A stretch of DNA of 64,000 bases from Inhella inkyongensis (GTDB lineage: Bacteria > Pseudomonadota > Gammaproteobacteria > Burkholderiales > Burkholderiaceae_C): positions 930,001 through 994,000 of the forward strand of contig NZ_CP040709.1 in NCBI RefSeq assembly GCF_005952805.1, in the 5' to 3' direction. Every line of letters begins with the position of its first letter. Within the stretch, counting starts at the first letter, position 1. The position numbers and the translations under genes are program-made. The notes under the pieces were generated by a model, which worked only from the letters and a program-made list of their open reading frames with translations, was not told the DNA's origin and searched no databases. This document shows positions 52,786 to 63,000 of the stretch, one piece after another.

Positions 52786-55700
52786 CCAGGGCAACCGGCG
52801 TGCTGCTGTTCGCGCTGCTGGCGGCGCGGTAACGCGCCAGCATCTCGCCCCACTGCTTCTTCACCGCCTGCACGTTGGCGTGCTTCACGTGGCCGTAGCC
52901 GCGGATGCGTTCGGGCAGGCGCGCCAGTTGCACGGCCAGTTCCAGTTTGTCGGTCGAGAGCCCGCGCAGCAACTCATCCACCAACGCCTCGTACTCGCTG
53001 ATCAGTGCGCGCTCCATGCGGCGCTCAGCCGTGTAGCCAAACACGTCGAGGGCGCCGCCGCGCAGACCCTTGAAGCGCGCTAGCACGCGCAGTCCCTTCC
53101 ACATCCAGCCGCCGAACTGCAGCTTCTTGACGCGCCCGTCGCTGCCGGGCTTGGCCAGCAGCGGCGGCGCCATGTGGAAGCTCAAGGACTCCCAGTTCTC
53201 GAACTGGTTCTTCAGCGCCGCTTCGAATTGACCGTCGGTGTAGAGGCGCGCCACCTCGTACTCGTCCTTGTAGGCCATCAGCTTGGCAAAGTAGCGCGCC
53301 ACGGCCTTGGTCAGGCGCTCGGGCTTGCCGGCCGCGCCCAGGCGGCCTTCGGCCTGGCGCACGCGCTGCACCAGGGCCGCGTAGCGTTCGGCATAGGCGC
53401 TGTCCTGGTAGGCCGTGAGCAGGGCCGTGCGGCGCGCAATCAGGCCTTGCTCGCCATCCAGCTTGTCGCTGAAGAAGTTCAGCTGCACGGCCGTCTCACC
53501 GCCCAGGCGCGCCAGTGCGGCCGGAGCGCCATAGGCCAGACGGCCCAGGGCAAAGGCGGTCTTGTTGGACTCGACGGCCACGTTGTTGAGCTCGATGGCG
53601 CGTTCAAGCGCGGCCAGCGAGACCGGCACCAGGCCGGCCTGCCAGGCCGCGCCCAGCATCACGATGTTGCTGGGCATGGTGTCGCCCAGGAGCTTTTGGG
53701 CGATCGATTGGGCGTCGATGGTCTTGAGCCGGTCGGCCTGCCCGCCACTGGCGAACTTCATCTTCTCCAGCAGCTCATGGGCGTGCAGAGTGGCGTCGGG
53801 GTTGCGCACGAAAGCGGCGGTGGGCAGCTCGTGGGTGTTGGCCAGGATCACGGTGCGGCCGGCCTTCACCGTCTGCAGTGCGTCGTTGCTGGCGCCCACC
53901 ACCAGATCGCAGGCCAGCAGCACATCGGCCTGCTGGGTGTCGATGCGCACCTGGTTGAGTTGGCTGGGCTCGGGTGCCACGCGCACGAAGCTCAGCACCG
54001 CGCCGCCCTTTTGCGCGAAGCCCATGAAGTCCAGCACCGAGGCGCTCTTCTTTTCCAGGTGCGCGGCCATGGTGATCAAGGCGCCTACGGTCACCACGCC
54101 GGTGCCGCCCACGCCGGTCACCAGCATGTCAAAGGGGCCGCTCCAGTTCCAAGCCGGCGGCTCGCCCACGGCGGCGATCTCGCGCGCCAGATCACTGGCG
54201 TTGAAGGCCGCCCCCTGGCGCTTCTTCAGACTGCCGCCGTGCACCGAGACAAAGCTGGGGCAAAAGCCATTGACGCAGCTGAAGTCCTTGTTGCAGCTGG
54301 TCTGCTCGATGGCGCGCTTGCGGCCCAGATCGGTCTCGACCGGCACCACTGAGAGGCAGTTGCTGGCCTGGCCGCAGTCCCCACATCCTTCGCACACGGA
54401 CTCATTGATGAAGAGACGGCGCGGCGGATCGACGAACTCCTTCTTCTTGCGGCGGCGGCGTTTTTCGGCGGCGCAGGTCTGGTCGTAGATCAGAGCGGTC
54501 ACGCCCTTCACCTCACGCAGCTCGCGCTGCACGGCGTCGAGTTCGCTGCGGTCGTGGAAGGTGGTGCCAGGAGGGAAGAGGGCGCGCTGGTCGTCGTATT
54601 TGTCGATCTCGTCGCTGACGATGGCCAGGCGCTTGACGCCCTCGGCCTCGATCTGGCGCGCGATCTGCGGGACGCTGGTGGAGCCGTCCACCGGCTGGCC
54701 GCCGGTCATGGCCACCGCGTCGTTGTAGAGGATCTTGTAGGTCAGCGTGGCCTTGGCGGCGATGGCCTGGCGGATGGCCAGATAGCCCGAGTGGTAGTAG
54801 GTGCCGTCGCCCAGGTTCTGGAACACATGGGGGGCACGGGTGAAGCGCTGCTGCGCCACCCAGTCCACGCCCTCGGCGCCCATCTGCACCAGGCCCGAGG
54901 TCTCACGCTCCATCCAGTTGGCCATGAAATGGCAGCCGATGCCCGCCAGCGCGCGCGAGCCTTCGGGCAGTTTGGTGGAACTGTTGTGCGGGCAGCCCGA
55001 GCAGAAGTAGGGCAGGCGGCGCGTGGCGTCTGCGGCGTTGGAGAGCAGCTTGGGCGCGGTGAAGTCCACCACGCGGTCGCGGCGGTCCAGTGCGGGCGAG
55101 AGGCGCGCCAGCCACTCAGCCACCACGCCCATCATGCGGCTGGGGCGCAGCTCGCCCACGTCGGACAGCAGTGCGTGGCCGGCGGCATCGGTCTTGCCCA
55201 CCACTGCCGGGCGGCGGCTGTCGGGCCAGTGGAACAGCAGTTCCTTGAGTTGGCGCTCCACCACTGGCGCCTTCTCTTCGATCACCAGCAGATCGCTCAG
55301 GCCCTCGCAGAAGGCGGCCAAGCCTTCGGTCTCCAGGGGGTAGACAAGGCCGACCTTGTAGACCCGCACGCCGGCCTGGGCGAGTTGTTCGACGCTGATG
55401 TCCAGTCGGCGCAGCACCTCCAGGAAGTCGTAGTGCGCCTTGCCCACCGTCACGATGCCCAGCCGCGCCTGCGGGCTGGCCACCACCAGGCGGTCCAGCG
55501 GGTTGGCGCGCGCAAAGGCCTTCACGGCATTGAGCTTGTGCGTCAGGCGCGACTCCAGCTCCAGCGAAGGCAGGTCCACCAGGCGGATGTGCAGGTTCAC
55601 CGGGCTCTGGAAGTCGGCTGGCGGCGTGAAGTGGGTCTTCACCGTGTCCAGGTCCACCGTCATGCCGGATTCAACCACCTCGGAGATGGCCTTGAAGCCC

Positions 55701-56299
55701 ACCCAGGCGCCCGAGAAGCGCGAGGCGGCCCAGCCCCACAGGCCGAACTCCAGGTACTCGGCCACGTTGCCGGGGTGGATGACGGGCATGGACCAGGCCT
55801 GCAGTGCCAGATCGCTCTGGTGCGGGGTGCTGGAGCTGACGCAGCCATGGTCGTCGCCACACACCACCAGCACGCCACCCTGCGCACTGCTGCCGTACAC
55901 ATGGCCGTGCTTGAGCGCATCGCCCGCGCGGTCCACGCCCGGGCCCTTGCCATACCAGAGCGCGAACACACCGTCTACGGTGCGCTCGGGGTCCAACGCG
56001 GCGCGCTGGGTGCCCAGGCAGGCGGTGCCGGCCAGGTCCTCGTTGATGGCGGGCAGGAATTCCACCTTCGCCTTTTCGAGGAATTTCTTGGCCTTCCACA
56101 TCTGCTGGTCCACCATGCCCAAGGGCGAGCCGCGGTAGCCGGACACAAAGCCGGCGGTGTTCAGCCCGGCCGCCTCGTCCACCTTCTTTTGCATCAGGGG
56201 CAAGCGCACCAGGGCCTGGGTGCCGGTGAGGAAGACGGCGCCGTTGTCAGCGGCCAGGTTGTCCGAGAGTTGGTAGGGGCGCAGCGTGGGTTCGGACAT
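52775..56299 (-). CDS. Indolepyruvate ferredoxin oxidoreductase (fused single-chain)
   Basis: A 1174-aa single-chain 2-oxoacid oxidoreductase of the long proteobacterial IorAB type. Early part: thiamine-dependent pyrimidine domain with NLAADNGAVFLTGTQALVRL and the GFVSGYRGSPLG loop. Middle: TPP-binding GCPHNSSTKLPEGS and LGDGTYYHSG. Cysteine cluster VCEGCGDCGQASNC then SCVNGFCPSF probably binds Fe-S. C-terminal gamma domain with MLVTGVGGTGVVTVGALI. It decarboxylates aromatic 2-oxoacids from amino acids. ATG 56299 begins MSEPTLRPYQL; the longer frame is spurious. Confidence 0.92.
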   Translation of the reverse strand: MSEPTLRPYQLSDNLAADNGAVFLTGTQALVRLPLMQKKVDEAAGLNTAGFVSGYRGSPLGMVDQQMWKAKKFLEKAKVEFLPAINEDLAGTACLGTQRAALDPERTVDGVFALWYGKGPGVDRAGDALKHGHVYGSSAQGGVLVVCGDDHGCVSSSTPHQSDLALQAWSMPVIHPGNVAEYLEFGLWGWAASRFSGAWVGFKAISEVVESGMTVDLDTVKTHFTPPADFQSPVNLHIRLVDLPSLELESRLTHKLNAVKAFARANPLDRLVVASPQARLGIVTVGKAHYDFLEVLRRLDISVEQLAQAGVRVYKVGLVYPLETEGLAAFCEGLSDLLVIEEKAPVVERQLKELLFHWPDSRRPAVVGKTDAAGHALLSDVGELRPSRMMGVVAEWLARLSPALDRRDRVVDFTAPKLLSNAADATRRLPYFCSGCPHNSSTKLPEGSRALAGIGCHFMANWMERETSGLVQMGAEGVDWVAQQRFTRAPHVFQNLGDGTYYHSGYLAIRQAIAAKATLTYKILYNDAVAMTGGQPVDGSTSVPQIARQIEAEGVKRLAIVSDEIDKYDDQRALFPPGTTFHDRSELDAVQRELREVKGVTALIYDQTCAAEKRRRRKKKEFVDPPRRLFINESVCEGCGDCGQASNCLSVVPVETDLGRKRAIEQTSCNKDFSCVNGFCPSFVSVHGGSLKKRQGAAFNASDLAREIAAVGEPPAWNWSGPFDMLVTGVGGTGVVTVGALITMAAHLEKKSASVLDFMGFAQKGGAVLSFVRVAPEPSQLNQVRIDTQQADVLLACDLVVGASNDALQTVKAGRTVILANTHELPTAAFVRNPDATLHAHELLEKMKFASGGQADRLKTIDAQSIAQKLLGDTMPSNIVMLGAAWQAGLVPVSLAALERAIELNNVAVESNKTAFALGRLAYGAPAALARLGGETAVQLNFFSDKLDGEQGLIARRTALLTAYQDSAYAERYAALVQRVRQAEGRLGAAGKPERLTKAVARYFAKLMAYKDEYEVARLYTDGQFEAALKNQFENWESLSFHMAPPLLAKPGSDGRVKKLQFGGWMWKGLRVLARFKGLRGGALDVFGYTAERRMERALISEYEALVDELLRGLSTDKLELAVQLARLPERIRGYGHVKHANVQAVKKQWGEMLARYRAASSANSSTPVALATP

Positions 56300-56386
56300 G
56301 GTGTGGGTGATCGAAATAGAGCGCGCGATTTTTAGGGAGATGACCCGGGGAGTGTTTGCGAACGCATCACAGATTCGCGCTCTTTT

Positions 56387-56401
56387 GAGTGAATTGCACT
56401 C
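56387..56401. promoter_or_regulatory. Palindromic operator candidate before Lrp-type gene
   Basis: GAGTGAATTGCACTC is a 5-5-5 perfect inverted repeat 13 bp before the ATG of the Lrp/AsnC gene and in the 115-bp divergent spacer with the indolepyruvate oxidoreductase gene. A second inverted pair, AGAGCGCG near 56318 and CGCGCTCT near 56376, lies in the same spacer. Lrp-type proteins bind such imperfect palindromes. Confidence 0.4.
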
Positions 56402-56414
56402 CAAAATTGAGCCT

Positions 56415-56885
56415 ATGGAAAACGAACGTTTCGATCGCGCCACCTGCCAGATCCTGGAAGCTTTGCAATCCGATGCCCGCCTGTCCAACCAAGCCCTGGC
56501 CGAGAAGGTGGGTCTCTCGGCCACGCCGGTGTGGCGACGCGTCAAGGAACTGGAAGAGAGCGGTGTCATCCGCCGCCAGGTGGTGCTGGTGGACCGCGAA
56601 AAGCTCGGTCTGTCGATCTGCGTGCTGGCCAATGTGTCCTTGGTGCGGCACAGCGAGGGGGCGGTCGAGCAGTTCGAGGCCTTGGTCCGCGCCAGCCGCG
56701 AGATCATCGAATGCCATGGCATCACGGGCGAGGCCGACTACGTGATCAAGGTCGTGGTGCCCGATATGAAGGCCTACGACCAATTCCTTCAGGGCAAGGT
56801 CTTCAAGGTGCCGGGTGTGGCCAGTGTGCGCAGCAATGTGGTGCTGCGTGAGGTCAAGTACGAAACCGCGTTGCCGGTGCGCTGA
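56415..56885 (+). CDS. Lrp/AsnC-family regulator divergent from indolepyruvate oxidoreductase
   Basis: A 156-aa regulator. ATG 56415 begins MENERFDRATCQILEALQSDARLSNQALAEKVGLS, with a winged helix up to about 60, and a RAM domain at about 70-145 (YDQFLQGKVFKVPGVASVRSNVVLREV). The HTH is in LSATPVWRRVKELEESGVI. It is divergent from the indolepyruvate gene by 115 bp, a typical arrangement for an amino-acid-responsive regulator of a 2-oxoacid catabolic gene. The ligand is probably an aromatic amino acid, an inference from the neighbour. Confidence 0.92.
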   Translation: MENERFDRATCQILEALQSDARLSNQALAEKVGLSATPVWRRVKELEESGVIRRQVVLVDREKLGLSICVLANVSLVRHSEGAVEQFEALVRASREIIECHGITGEADYVIKVVVPDMKAYDQFLQGKVFKVPGVASVRSNVVLREVKYETALPVR

Positions 56886-56998
56886 GCCGGCAGCTTGGGG
56901 TCGGCTTCTGAGGGAATCTGCGGTGTGCGAAAACCCGTTGCGCGGCGCTAGCATGGCTGGGCCGAGGCTGACCCCCAGCCTTTGGGATGGAGCGCGAA

Positions 56999-57478
56999 AT
57001 GGGAGAGCCGAGTCCTGCACTGGCGACCGAGGCGGTCGCTGCCATCCAAAAGGCGGTCGAAGAACTGCCGGACGCCTGTGAGCGCCTGCGTTATGTGAAA
57101 GACATGACGCAAAAGGCCGCCAACAAGGTTTTTGACCTGAGCGACGCGACCAAGGCCGATGCCGAGCAGCTGCTGGCGCTCGCGGCCCAGGCTCCGCCCG
57201 ACTTGCAAGCTGCCTTGCGAGCCCTGGCGGAGCGCCAGCAGGCCTTGGCCACCGAGCTGATGATGTCGCAGGACTTCCAGGACCTCTCGGGTCAGGTCAT
57301 CAACAAGGTGATCAATCTGATGCTCAGCGTGGAGCGGCCGATGGAGCAGGTGCTGGATCACGCGGGCAAGGTGGCCGGCGCCCAGCCCGAGTCCGAGGAA
57401 CTGGCGGGGGTGCAAACGCCCGACAAGGCGCTCAAGCAAGACGACGTCGACGATCTCTTGGCCTCCCTGGGCTTCTGA
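56999..57478 (+). CDS. cheZ: Short CheZ-type protein phosphatase
   Basis: A 159-aa CheZ-like protein, below the usual 200-260. ATG 56999 has GGAG 6 nt upstream; ATG 56987 lacks one. The catalytic segment MSQDFQDLSGQVINKVINLM carries the conserved Asp and Gln, and the C-terminal peptide DDVDDLLASLGF is the CheY-binding tail of CheZ. It should dephosphorylate a CheY-like receiver. The N-terminal helix is shortened. It leads a run of signalling genes that includes an HD-GYP receiver, so its substrate may not be a flagellar CheY. Confidence 0.88.
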   Translation: MGEPSPALATEAVAAIQKAVEELPDACERLRYVKDMTQKAANKVFDLSDATKADAEQLLALAAQAPPDLQAALRALAERQQALATELMMSQDFQDLSGQVINKVINLMLSVERPMEQVLDHAGKVAGAQPESEELAGVQTPDKALKQDDVDDLLASLGF

Positions 57479-57789
57479 TGCGCGCGCCCAGTCGTCTCTT
57501 TGTGTGGTTCTCTGCGCACCCGCTGTGCAGTTTCATCGCCCTGCTGTTGGGCTTTGTGCTGTTTGGCGCGGTCACCTTGGATCTGATTCGGGTGCTGAAT
57601 CAAAACCTGCGCTTTCTGGCCGAGCATGGCTGGGACGCGGTGCGTGAAGCCGGGCTGTGGCAATTGTTCGTTCTCTTGCTGCAGTCAGCCCTGGGCCTGG
57701 TGGGTTATCTGGTGTTCAAGTTCAACGAGCATGTGCTGGTTCAGCGCCTGGCCTTTAGCGGGCCGCTGCCTTCGGGAGGGTCGAAGTGA
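57478..57789 (+). CDS. Two-TM hypothetical membrane protein
   Basis: A 103-aa protein with two helices, LCSFIALLLGFVLFGAVTLDLI and WQLFVLLLQSALGLVGYLVFKF, and a 40-residue cytoplasmic or periplasmic loop between. Its ATG shares one base with the cheZ stop and its own stop overlaps the GTG of the next gene. No domain is recognised. The overlap suggests it works with the HD-GYP receiver, possibly as a membrane anchor or accessory. Unknown function. Confidence 0.65.
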   Translation: MRAPSRLFVWFSAHPLCSFIALLLGFVLFGAVTLDLIRVLNQNLRFLAEHGWDAVREAGLWQLFVLLLQSALGLVGYLVFKFNEHVLVQRLAFSGPLPSGGSK

Positions 57790-58859
57790 ACATCGTCATC
57801 GTGGATGACAACCTGGTGAATGTGGCGCTGCTGCGCGGCTTGGTGCGGCAGATCGAGGGCGCCCAGAGCGTGGAATTCACCGATCCGCGCGCCGGTCTGG
57901 AGCATGTGCTGCGGACCGATGTCGACCTGCTGATCGTCGACTATCAAATGCCGGAGCTGGATGGCCTGGACTTTGTGCGCATCTTGCGCAGCGACACCAG
58001 CAAACAGGATTTGCCTGTCCTGATGGTGACGGCCGATCACGAGATGGAGCTGCGCCACCGCGCGCTGCAACTGGGGGCCAACGACTTCTTGACCAAGCCG
58101 GTGGATCGGGTGGAGTTCCAGGCGCGCACCCGCAACATGCTCGCGCTGCGGCGCTCGCAGCGGGCCCTGTCGGAGCGCGCGGTCAGCCTGGCCACCGAGG
58201 TGGCGCTCGCCACCGACGCCATCGTGGCGCGCGAGCTTGACACCATCTTGCGCCTGAGCAAAGCGGCCGAGTACCGCGACCCAGAGACCGGCGCCCATGT
58301 GATGCGCATGGCGCATTACGCGCGGCTGATCGCCCTCCAGCTGGGTCTGCCCGAGGCCGAGCAGGAGCTGCTGCTGCACGCCGCACCGATGCACGACATC
58401 GGCAAGGTCGGCACACCGGACCACATCCTGCTCAAACCCGGCCGGCTTTCGCCCGAGGAGTTGGTCATCATGCGCCAGCACGCCCGCATCGGGCATGACA
58501 TCCTGGCCGACAGCGCCAGTCCGTATTTGCAGGCGGCGGCCATGATTGCCTTGCACCATCACGAGCGCTGGGATGGCCAAGGCTACCCGCTGGGATTGGC
58601 AGGCGAAGCCATCTCGCTGTGGGGCCGCATCGTCGCTGTGGCTGATGTGTTTGATGCGCTGAGTTCGGAGCGCCCCTACAAGGCGGCCTGGACCCTGGAA
58701 GCCGCGCGTGATTTCCTGCTGGAGCATGCCGGCGCCCACTTTGATCCCCGTTGTGTCCAGGCCTTTGTGGAGGCATGGGATCAGGTCTTGGAAGTGCGCC
58801 AGCGCTTCCAGGACGAACCACCCCCACCTGCTGAATCCACCCTGATGGAGCTGCTATGA
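57786..58859 (+). CDS. Response regulator with HD-GYP domain (c-di-GMP phosphodiesterase)
   Basis: A 357-aa protein from GTG 57786. Receiver about 1-125 (VIVDDN, phospho-Asp in LLIVDYQMPELDG, Lys in FLTKPVDR). HD-GYP domain about 160-340: AMHD-like segment PMHDIGKVGTPDHILLKPGRL and HHHERWDGQGYPLGL, where the GYP signature GQGYP and HD pair are intact, so hydrolysis of c-di-GMP is expected. It lies between CheZ-type and FIST genes with 4-nt overlaps, so phosphorylation by the hybrid kinase is plausible. Confidence 0.93.
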   Translation: MNIVIVDDNLVNVALLRGLVRQIEGAQSVEFTDPRAGLEHVLRTDVDLLIVDYQMPELDGLDFVRILRSDTSKQDLPVLMVTADHEMELRHRALQLGANDFLTKPVDRVEFQARTRNMLALRRSQRALSERAVSLATEVALATDAIVARELDTILRLSKAAEYRDPETGAHVMRMAHYARLIALQLGLPEAEQELLLHAAPMHDIGKVGTPDHILLKPGRLSPEELVIMRQHARIGHDILADSASPYLQAAAMIALHHHERWDGQGYPLGLAGEAISLWGRIVAVADVFDALSSERPYKAAWTLEAARDFLLEHAGAHFDPRCVQAFVEAWDQVLEVRQRFQDEPPPPAESTLMELL

Positions 58860-60010
58860 AAGTCACCCAAATCACCTTGGACCACTGCCCAGAGCCCGCC
58901 GAGCTGGCGCCGTTGGCAGCCTTGCAGCCGCAGCTGGTGCTGGCCTTTGGTGCGGTGGCGCGCTTTCGGGATGCCGCCTTGTTGGGGAATTTGAAGGCCG
59001 CTCTGGGTGAGGCCACCTTGGCCGGTTGCACCACGGCGGGCGAGATTGGCAATGAGGGGGTCAGCGATGGCAGCTTGGTGCTGACCGCACTTCACTTTGA
59101 AAACCCGGCGCTGCGGTTGGCCTGCACCGACCTGGCCGGGATGGATGACTCGCAGGCCGCTGGCGCGCGCTTGGCTGCGCAGCTGAGCGCGCCGCTGGGC
59201 GGCATGGCGTTGCGCCAGGTGCTGGTGTTGGGGCAGGGGGTGGCCATCAATGGCAGCGCCTTGATCGAAGGTTTGCGCTCGGGGTTGCCTGCGGAAGTGA
59301 GCATCTCGGGCGGGCTCGCTGGCGATGGTGGCGCCTTCACGCAGAGCTACACCTTGAGCAACGCGGCGGTGTCGGATCGGCAGCTGGTGGCGCTGGGCTT
59401 CTACCACCCGCGCACCGTGGTGCGGCATGGCAGCTTTCATGGCTGGCAGCCCTTCGGTCCCGCGCGCCGGGTCACCCGCAGTGAGGGCAATGTGCTGTTT
59501 GAGCTGGACGGCGAGCCGGCGCTGGCGGTCTACAAGAAGTATCTGGGCGAGTACGCCAGCGGATTGCCCGGCACTGGCCTGCTCTTTCCCTTTGAGATGC
59601 TGGGCCAGGACCATCAGGCGGTGGGTCTGATCCGCACCATCCTGGGCGTGGACGAGGTGCAGGGCAGTCTGGTGCTGGCCGGCGACATCGTGCCGGATGG
59701 TTATCTGCGCCTGATGCACGCGTCCACGGATTCGCTGGTCGATGGTGCAGAAGCCGCCGCGCAGGCCCTGTTCGCGGGCGGGGGCGTGGATGGGGAGAAG
59801 CTGGCCCTGTTGGTGTCCTGTGTGGGCCGCAAGCTGGTGATGGGTGCACGGGTGGACGAGGAAGTCGAGGCCGTCGTGGATGTGATGGGTGCGCAGGCCC
59901 AGGTCACGGGCTTTTATTCGAATGGCGAGATCAGCCCCAATCTGGAGGGGCTGACCTGTCATTTGCACAACCAGACCATGACCATCACCCTGCTGGCGGA
60001 GCAGGGCTGA
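58856..60010 (+). CDS. FIST-domain sensory protein
   Basis: A 384-aa cytosolic FIST protein. FIST_N at about 30-220 (LVLAFGAVARFRDAALLGNL; GCTTAGEIGNEGVSDGS; VSISGGLAGDGGAF) and FIST_C at about 225-370 (YKKYLGEYASGLPGTGLLFPFEML; SCVGRKLVMGARVDEEV; GFYSNGEISP). FIST proteins are thought to bind small ligands such as amino acids and to work with signal-transduction proteins. It overlaps the previous stop (ATGA) and is 4 nt before the hybrid kinase, the usual pairing. Confidence 0.92.
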   Translation: MKVTQITLDHCPEPAELAPLAALQPQLVLAFGAVARFRDAALLGNLKAALGEATLAGCTTAGEIGNEGVSDGSLVLTALHFENPALRLACTDLAGMDDSQAAGARLAAQLSAPLGGMALRQVLVLGQGVAINGSALIEGLRSGLPAEVSISGGLAGDGGAFTQSYTLSNAAVSDRQLVALGFYHPRTVVRHGSFHGWQPFGPARRVTRSEGNVLFELDGEPALAVYKKYLGEYASGLPGTGLLFPFEMLGQDHQAVGLIRTILGVDEVQGSLVLAGDIVPDGYLRLMHASTDSLVDGAEAAAQALFAGGGVDGEKLALLVSCVGRKLVMGARVDEEVEAVVDVMGAQAQVTGFYSNGEISPNLEGLTCHLHNQTMTITLLAEQG

Positions 60011-60014
60011 TTCA

Positions 60015-63000
60015 GTGTTTGACAACAAGCTGCTGGCGCGTCAGCTCAAGCGTGGGCTGGGGCTGGAGGGTCCGGACGCGCTGGCGGCCTTGACGCAGGC
60101 CCTGGCCGCCAGCCCCGACGCGACCGTGCAGCAGCTCGCGGAGCGCCTGCCCCGGTTTTTTTCCATGGTGGGCGAGGCCTATGCGCAGAGTGAGCGCGAC
60201 CTGACCCTGCGCACGCGCAGTCTGGAACTCTCCAGCGCCGAGCTCAGCGGCGTGAATGAGCGGCTGCGGCAGGAGTCCGCCGCGCAGCGCGAAGTGCTGG
60301 AAGCCTTGCGGGGCACCAGCAATGAACTGCTGGCCCGTGCCGGGAGGCCCCTGCTGGCGCAAGGGACTTCGGACCTGCTGGGGCTGTCCAGCTTGATTTC
60401 TGATCTCGTGGATGAGCGCGAGCGAGCCCAGCACATGCTGGCCGCCAACGAGGAACGCTTCCGCAGCTTGTTGGCCAATTTGCCAGGCTGCGTCTACCGT
60501 GCCACGGCCCAGGACACGCCGCGCCTGCTTTACCTGTCCGAAGGGGTGGCGACCTTGACCGGCTACCCGATGGCGGACTTCATGGAGGGCCGGCGCCGGC
60601 TCACCAGCCTGATTCATCCCGATGATTTGGCGGCAGCCACGGCCGAGCTGTTGGAAGCGGTGGAGCAGCGCCGACCCTATGCGCAGGAGTACCGCATCGT
60701 GCGGGCCGACGGCAGCATCCGGTGGGTCCAGGGGCGCGGCCAGGCCGTGCGCAGCCCCACCGGCAAGCCGATCTATCTGGACGGTTTCATCCTGGATGCG
60801 CATGAGGCCAAGCTGACTCAGCAGGAGGTGCAGCGCGCCCGCACCCAGTTGGTGGATGCCATCGAAGCCCTGGACGTGGGCTTTGCGATGTACGACGAGC
60901 AAGAGCGGGTGGTGATTTGCAACAGCCGCTACAAGCAGTTTTATCCCGGCGTGGCCGATCACATGGTGCCGGGCGCCCCGTACGAGGGCATGTTGCGCCG
61001 CTATGCCGCCATGCAGTTTGGTGAAGGCCTGGCGACCGAGGATTTTGTGCGCGAGCGATTGCAGGCTTTCCGGGCCGGGCAAGGGGTGGGCGAGGCACAA
61101 GTGGGCTCGGTTTGGCTGCGCATGGACGACAGCCGCACACCGCAGGGCATGACGGTGAGCTTGCGCACCGACATCACGGCCATGAAGCGCCTGATGCTGG
61201 AGCTGACCGAGGCCAAGAATGCTGCCGAGGATGCGCTGCGCATCAAGAGCGACTTCCTGGCCAATATGAGCCACGAAATTCGCACACCCATGAACGGCAT
61301 CATCGGCATGACCGAGATGGCGCTCGACACCGAGTTGCCCGCCGAGCCGCGCGAGTACCTGCAACTGGTGAAGAGTTCGGCCGATGCCCTGCTGGTGATC
61401 GTCAACGACATCCTTGACTTCTCCAAGCTCGAGGCCGGCAAGATGCAGATCGAGCGCATCGACTTCGATCTGCCGCGACTGATGGCCGAAACGCTGCGCC
61501 CCATCGCCCTGACGGCACAAGACAAGGGGCTGGCGCTGAACTTCCGCATCGCGCCGCAACTGCCCAATTTGGTCAAAGGGGACCCCGGCCGGCTGCGTCA
61601 GTTGCTGACCAACCTGGTTGGCAATGCGGTCAAGTTCACGGCTCAGGGTGAAGTCGATGTGGACGTGCAACCCGAGCCCGGCGGATTGCTGCACTTCTCC
61701 ATTCGGGACACTGGGATCGGCATTGCGCACGACCAGTTGGATTCGGTGTTTGGGGCCTTCTCTCAGGCCGACACCTCGACCACCCGCAAGTACGGTGGCA
61801 CCGGCCTGGGCCTGAGCATCTGTTCGCGCCTGGTGGCCTTGATGCATGGACGCATCTGGGTCGAGAGCGTGCTGGGTGAAGGCTCGACCTTTCATTTCAC
61901 GGCCGATTTGGGCGTTCAGCCCGTTGAGCGCGAGGCCCATCCGGAGTTGCGCGGCAAGCGTGTGTTGTTGGCTGAAGGCAATGAGACCGCTCGGGCCTGG
62001 AACGCCGAGCTATTGCAAGCCTGGGGCATGGCAGTGCATCCGGTCGGTGACGGCGTGCAGGCCGAGATCGCGCTGGCCCAGCAGCCCTTTGACCTGGTAT
62101 TGGCCGATGCCGACCTACCCTTGATGGATGGGCGGGCGCTGGCGGGTTCGTTGGCTTCGCGGCCGCAGTTGCTGGCCCGCACCCTTTTGATGGTTCGGGC
62201 GGCGGATCAGCGCCAGATTGCGGGCGAATGCCAACGCCTGGGCGTGCCGGGTTGGGTGCCGACCCCGGCTTCGCCCTCGGAGCTGTTCGACGCCACAGTT
62301 CAGCTGCTGCACGGTGAAGCCGTGAAACCGCGTGCGCTGCGCAGTGCTGGGAGCCGCCTGGCGCAAGCCGGCCTGCGCAGCCTGCGCATCCTGCTGGCCG
62401 AGGACAACGCCGTGAACCAGACCCTGGCCCTGCGCCTGCTGGCCAAGATGGGGCACCGGGTGGAGTTGGCCGTCAATGGCCTGGAGGCGGTGCGCCTGAG
62501 CCAGGAGCAGCCCTTTGACCTGATCCTGATGGACATGCAGATGCCGGAACTGGGGGGGGTGGAGGCCACTCAGCGCATCCGTGCCCGCGAGGCGGCGGCC
62601 AGCAGTGGCCAGCACATTCCCATCGTGGCCATGACCGCCAATGTGATGGAGGGGTATCGCGAGCGCTGCTTGGATGCCGGCATGGATGGCTATGTTTCCA
62701 AGCCGATCCAGACCGAGTTCCTGATGCTGGAGATGCAACGGGTGCTGTCTGAATTTCCAGTTGCGGCCGCATCGCCAGCATCGACTGCCTTGCAGTCTGT
62801 CAACCCCGGCACCGTGGCGGACGGCAGGCGCAGCACCGATGGTGTTGACTGGGATCGTGCCGAGGCCCTTGAGCGTCTGGGCGGCGATCAAGAGCTACTG
62901 GAGGAGTTGTGGAGCATGCTGCTGACCGACGCCCCAGAGCGGCGGGCTGAGATGGCGCAGGCCTTGGCGGCGAAGGATGCGGCCGCCCTGGCGCGTGCAG

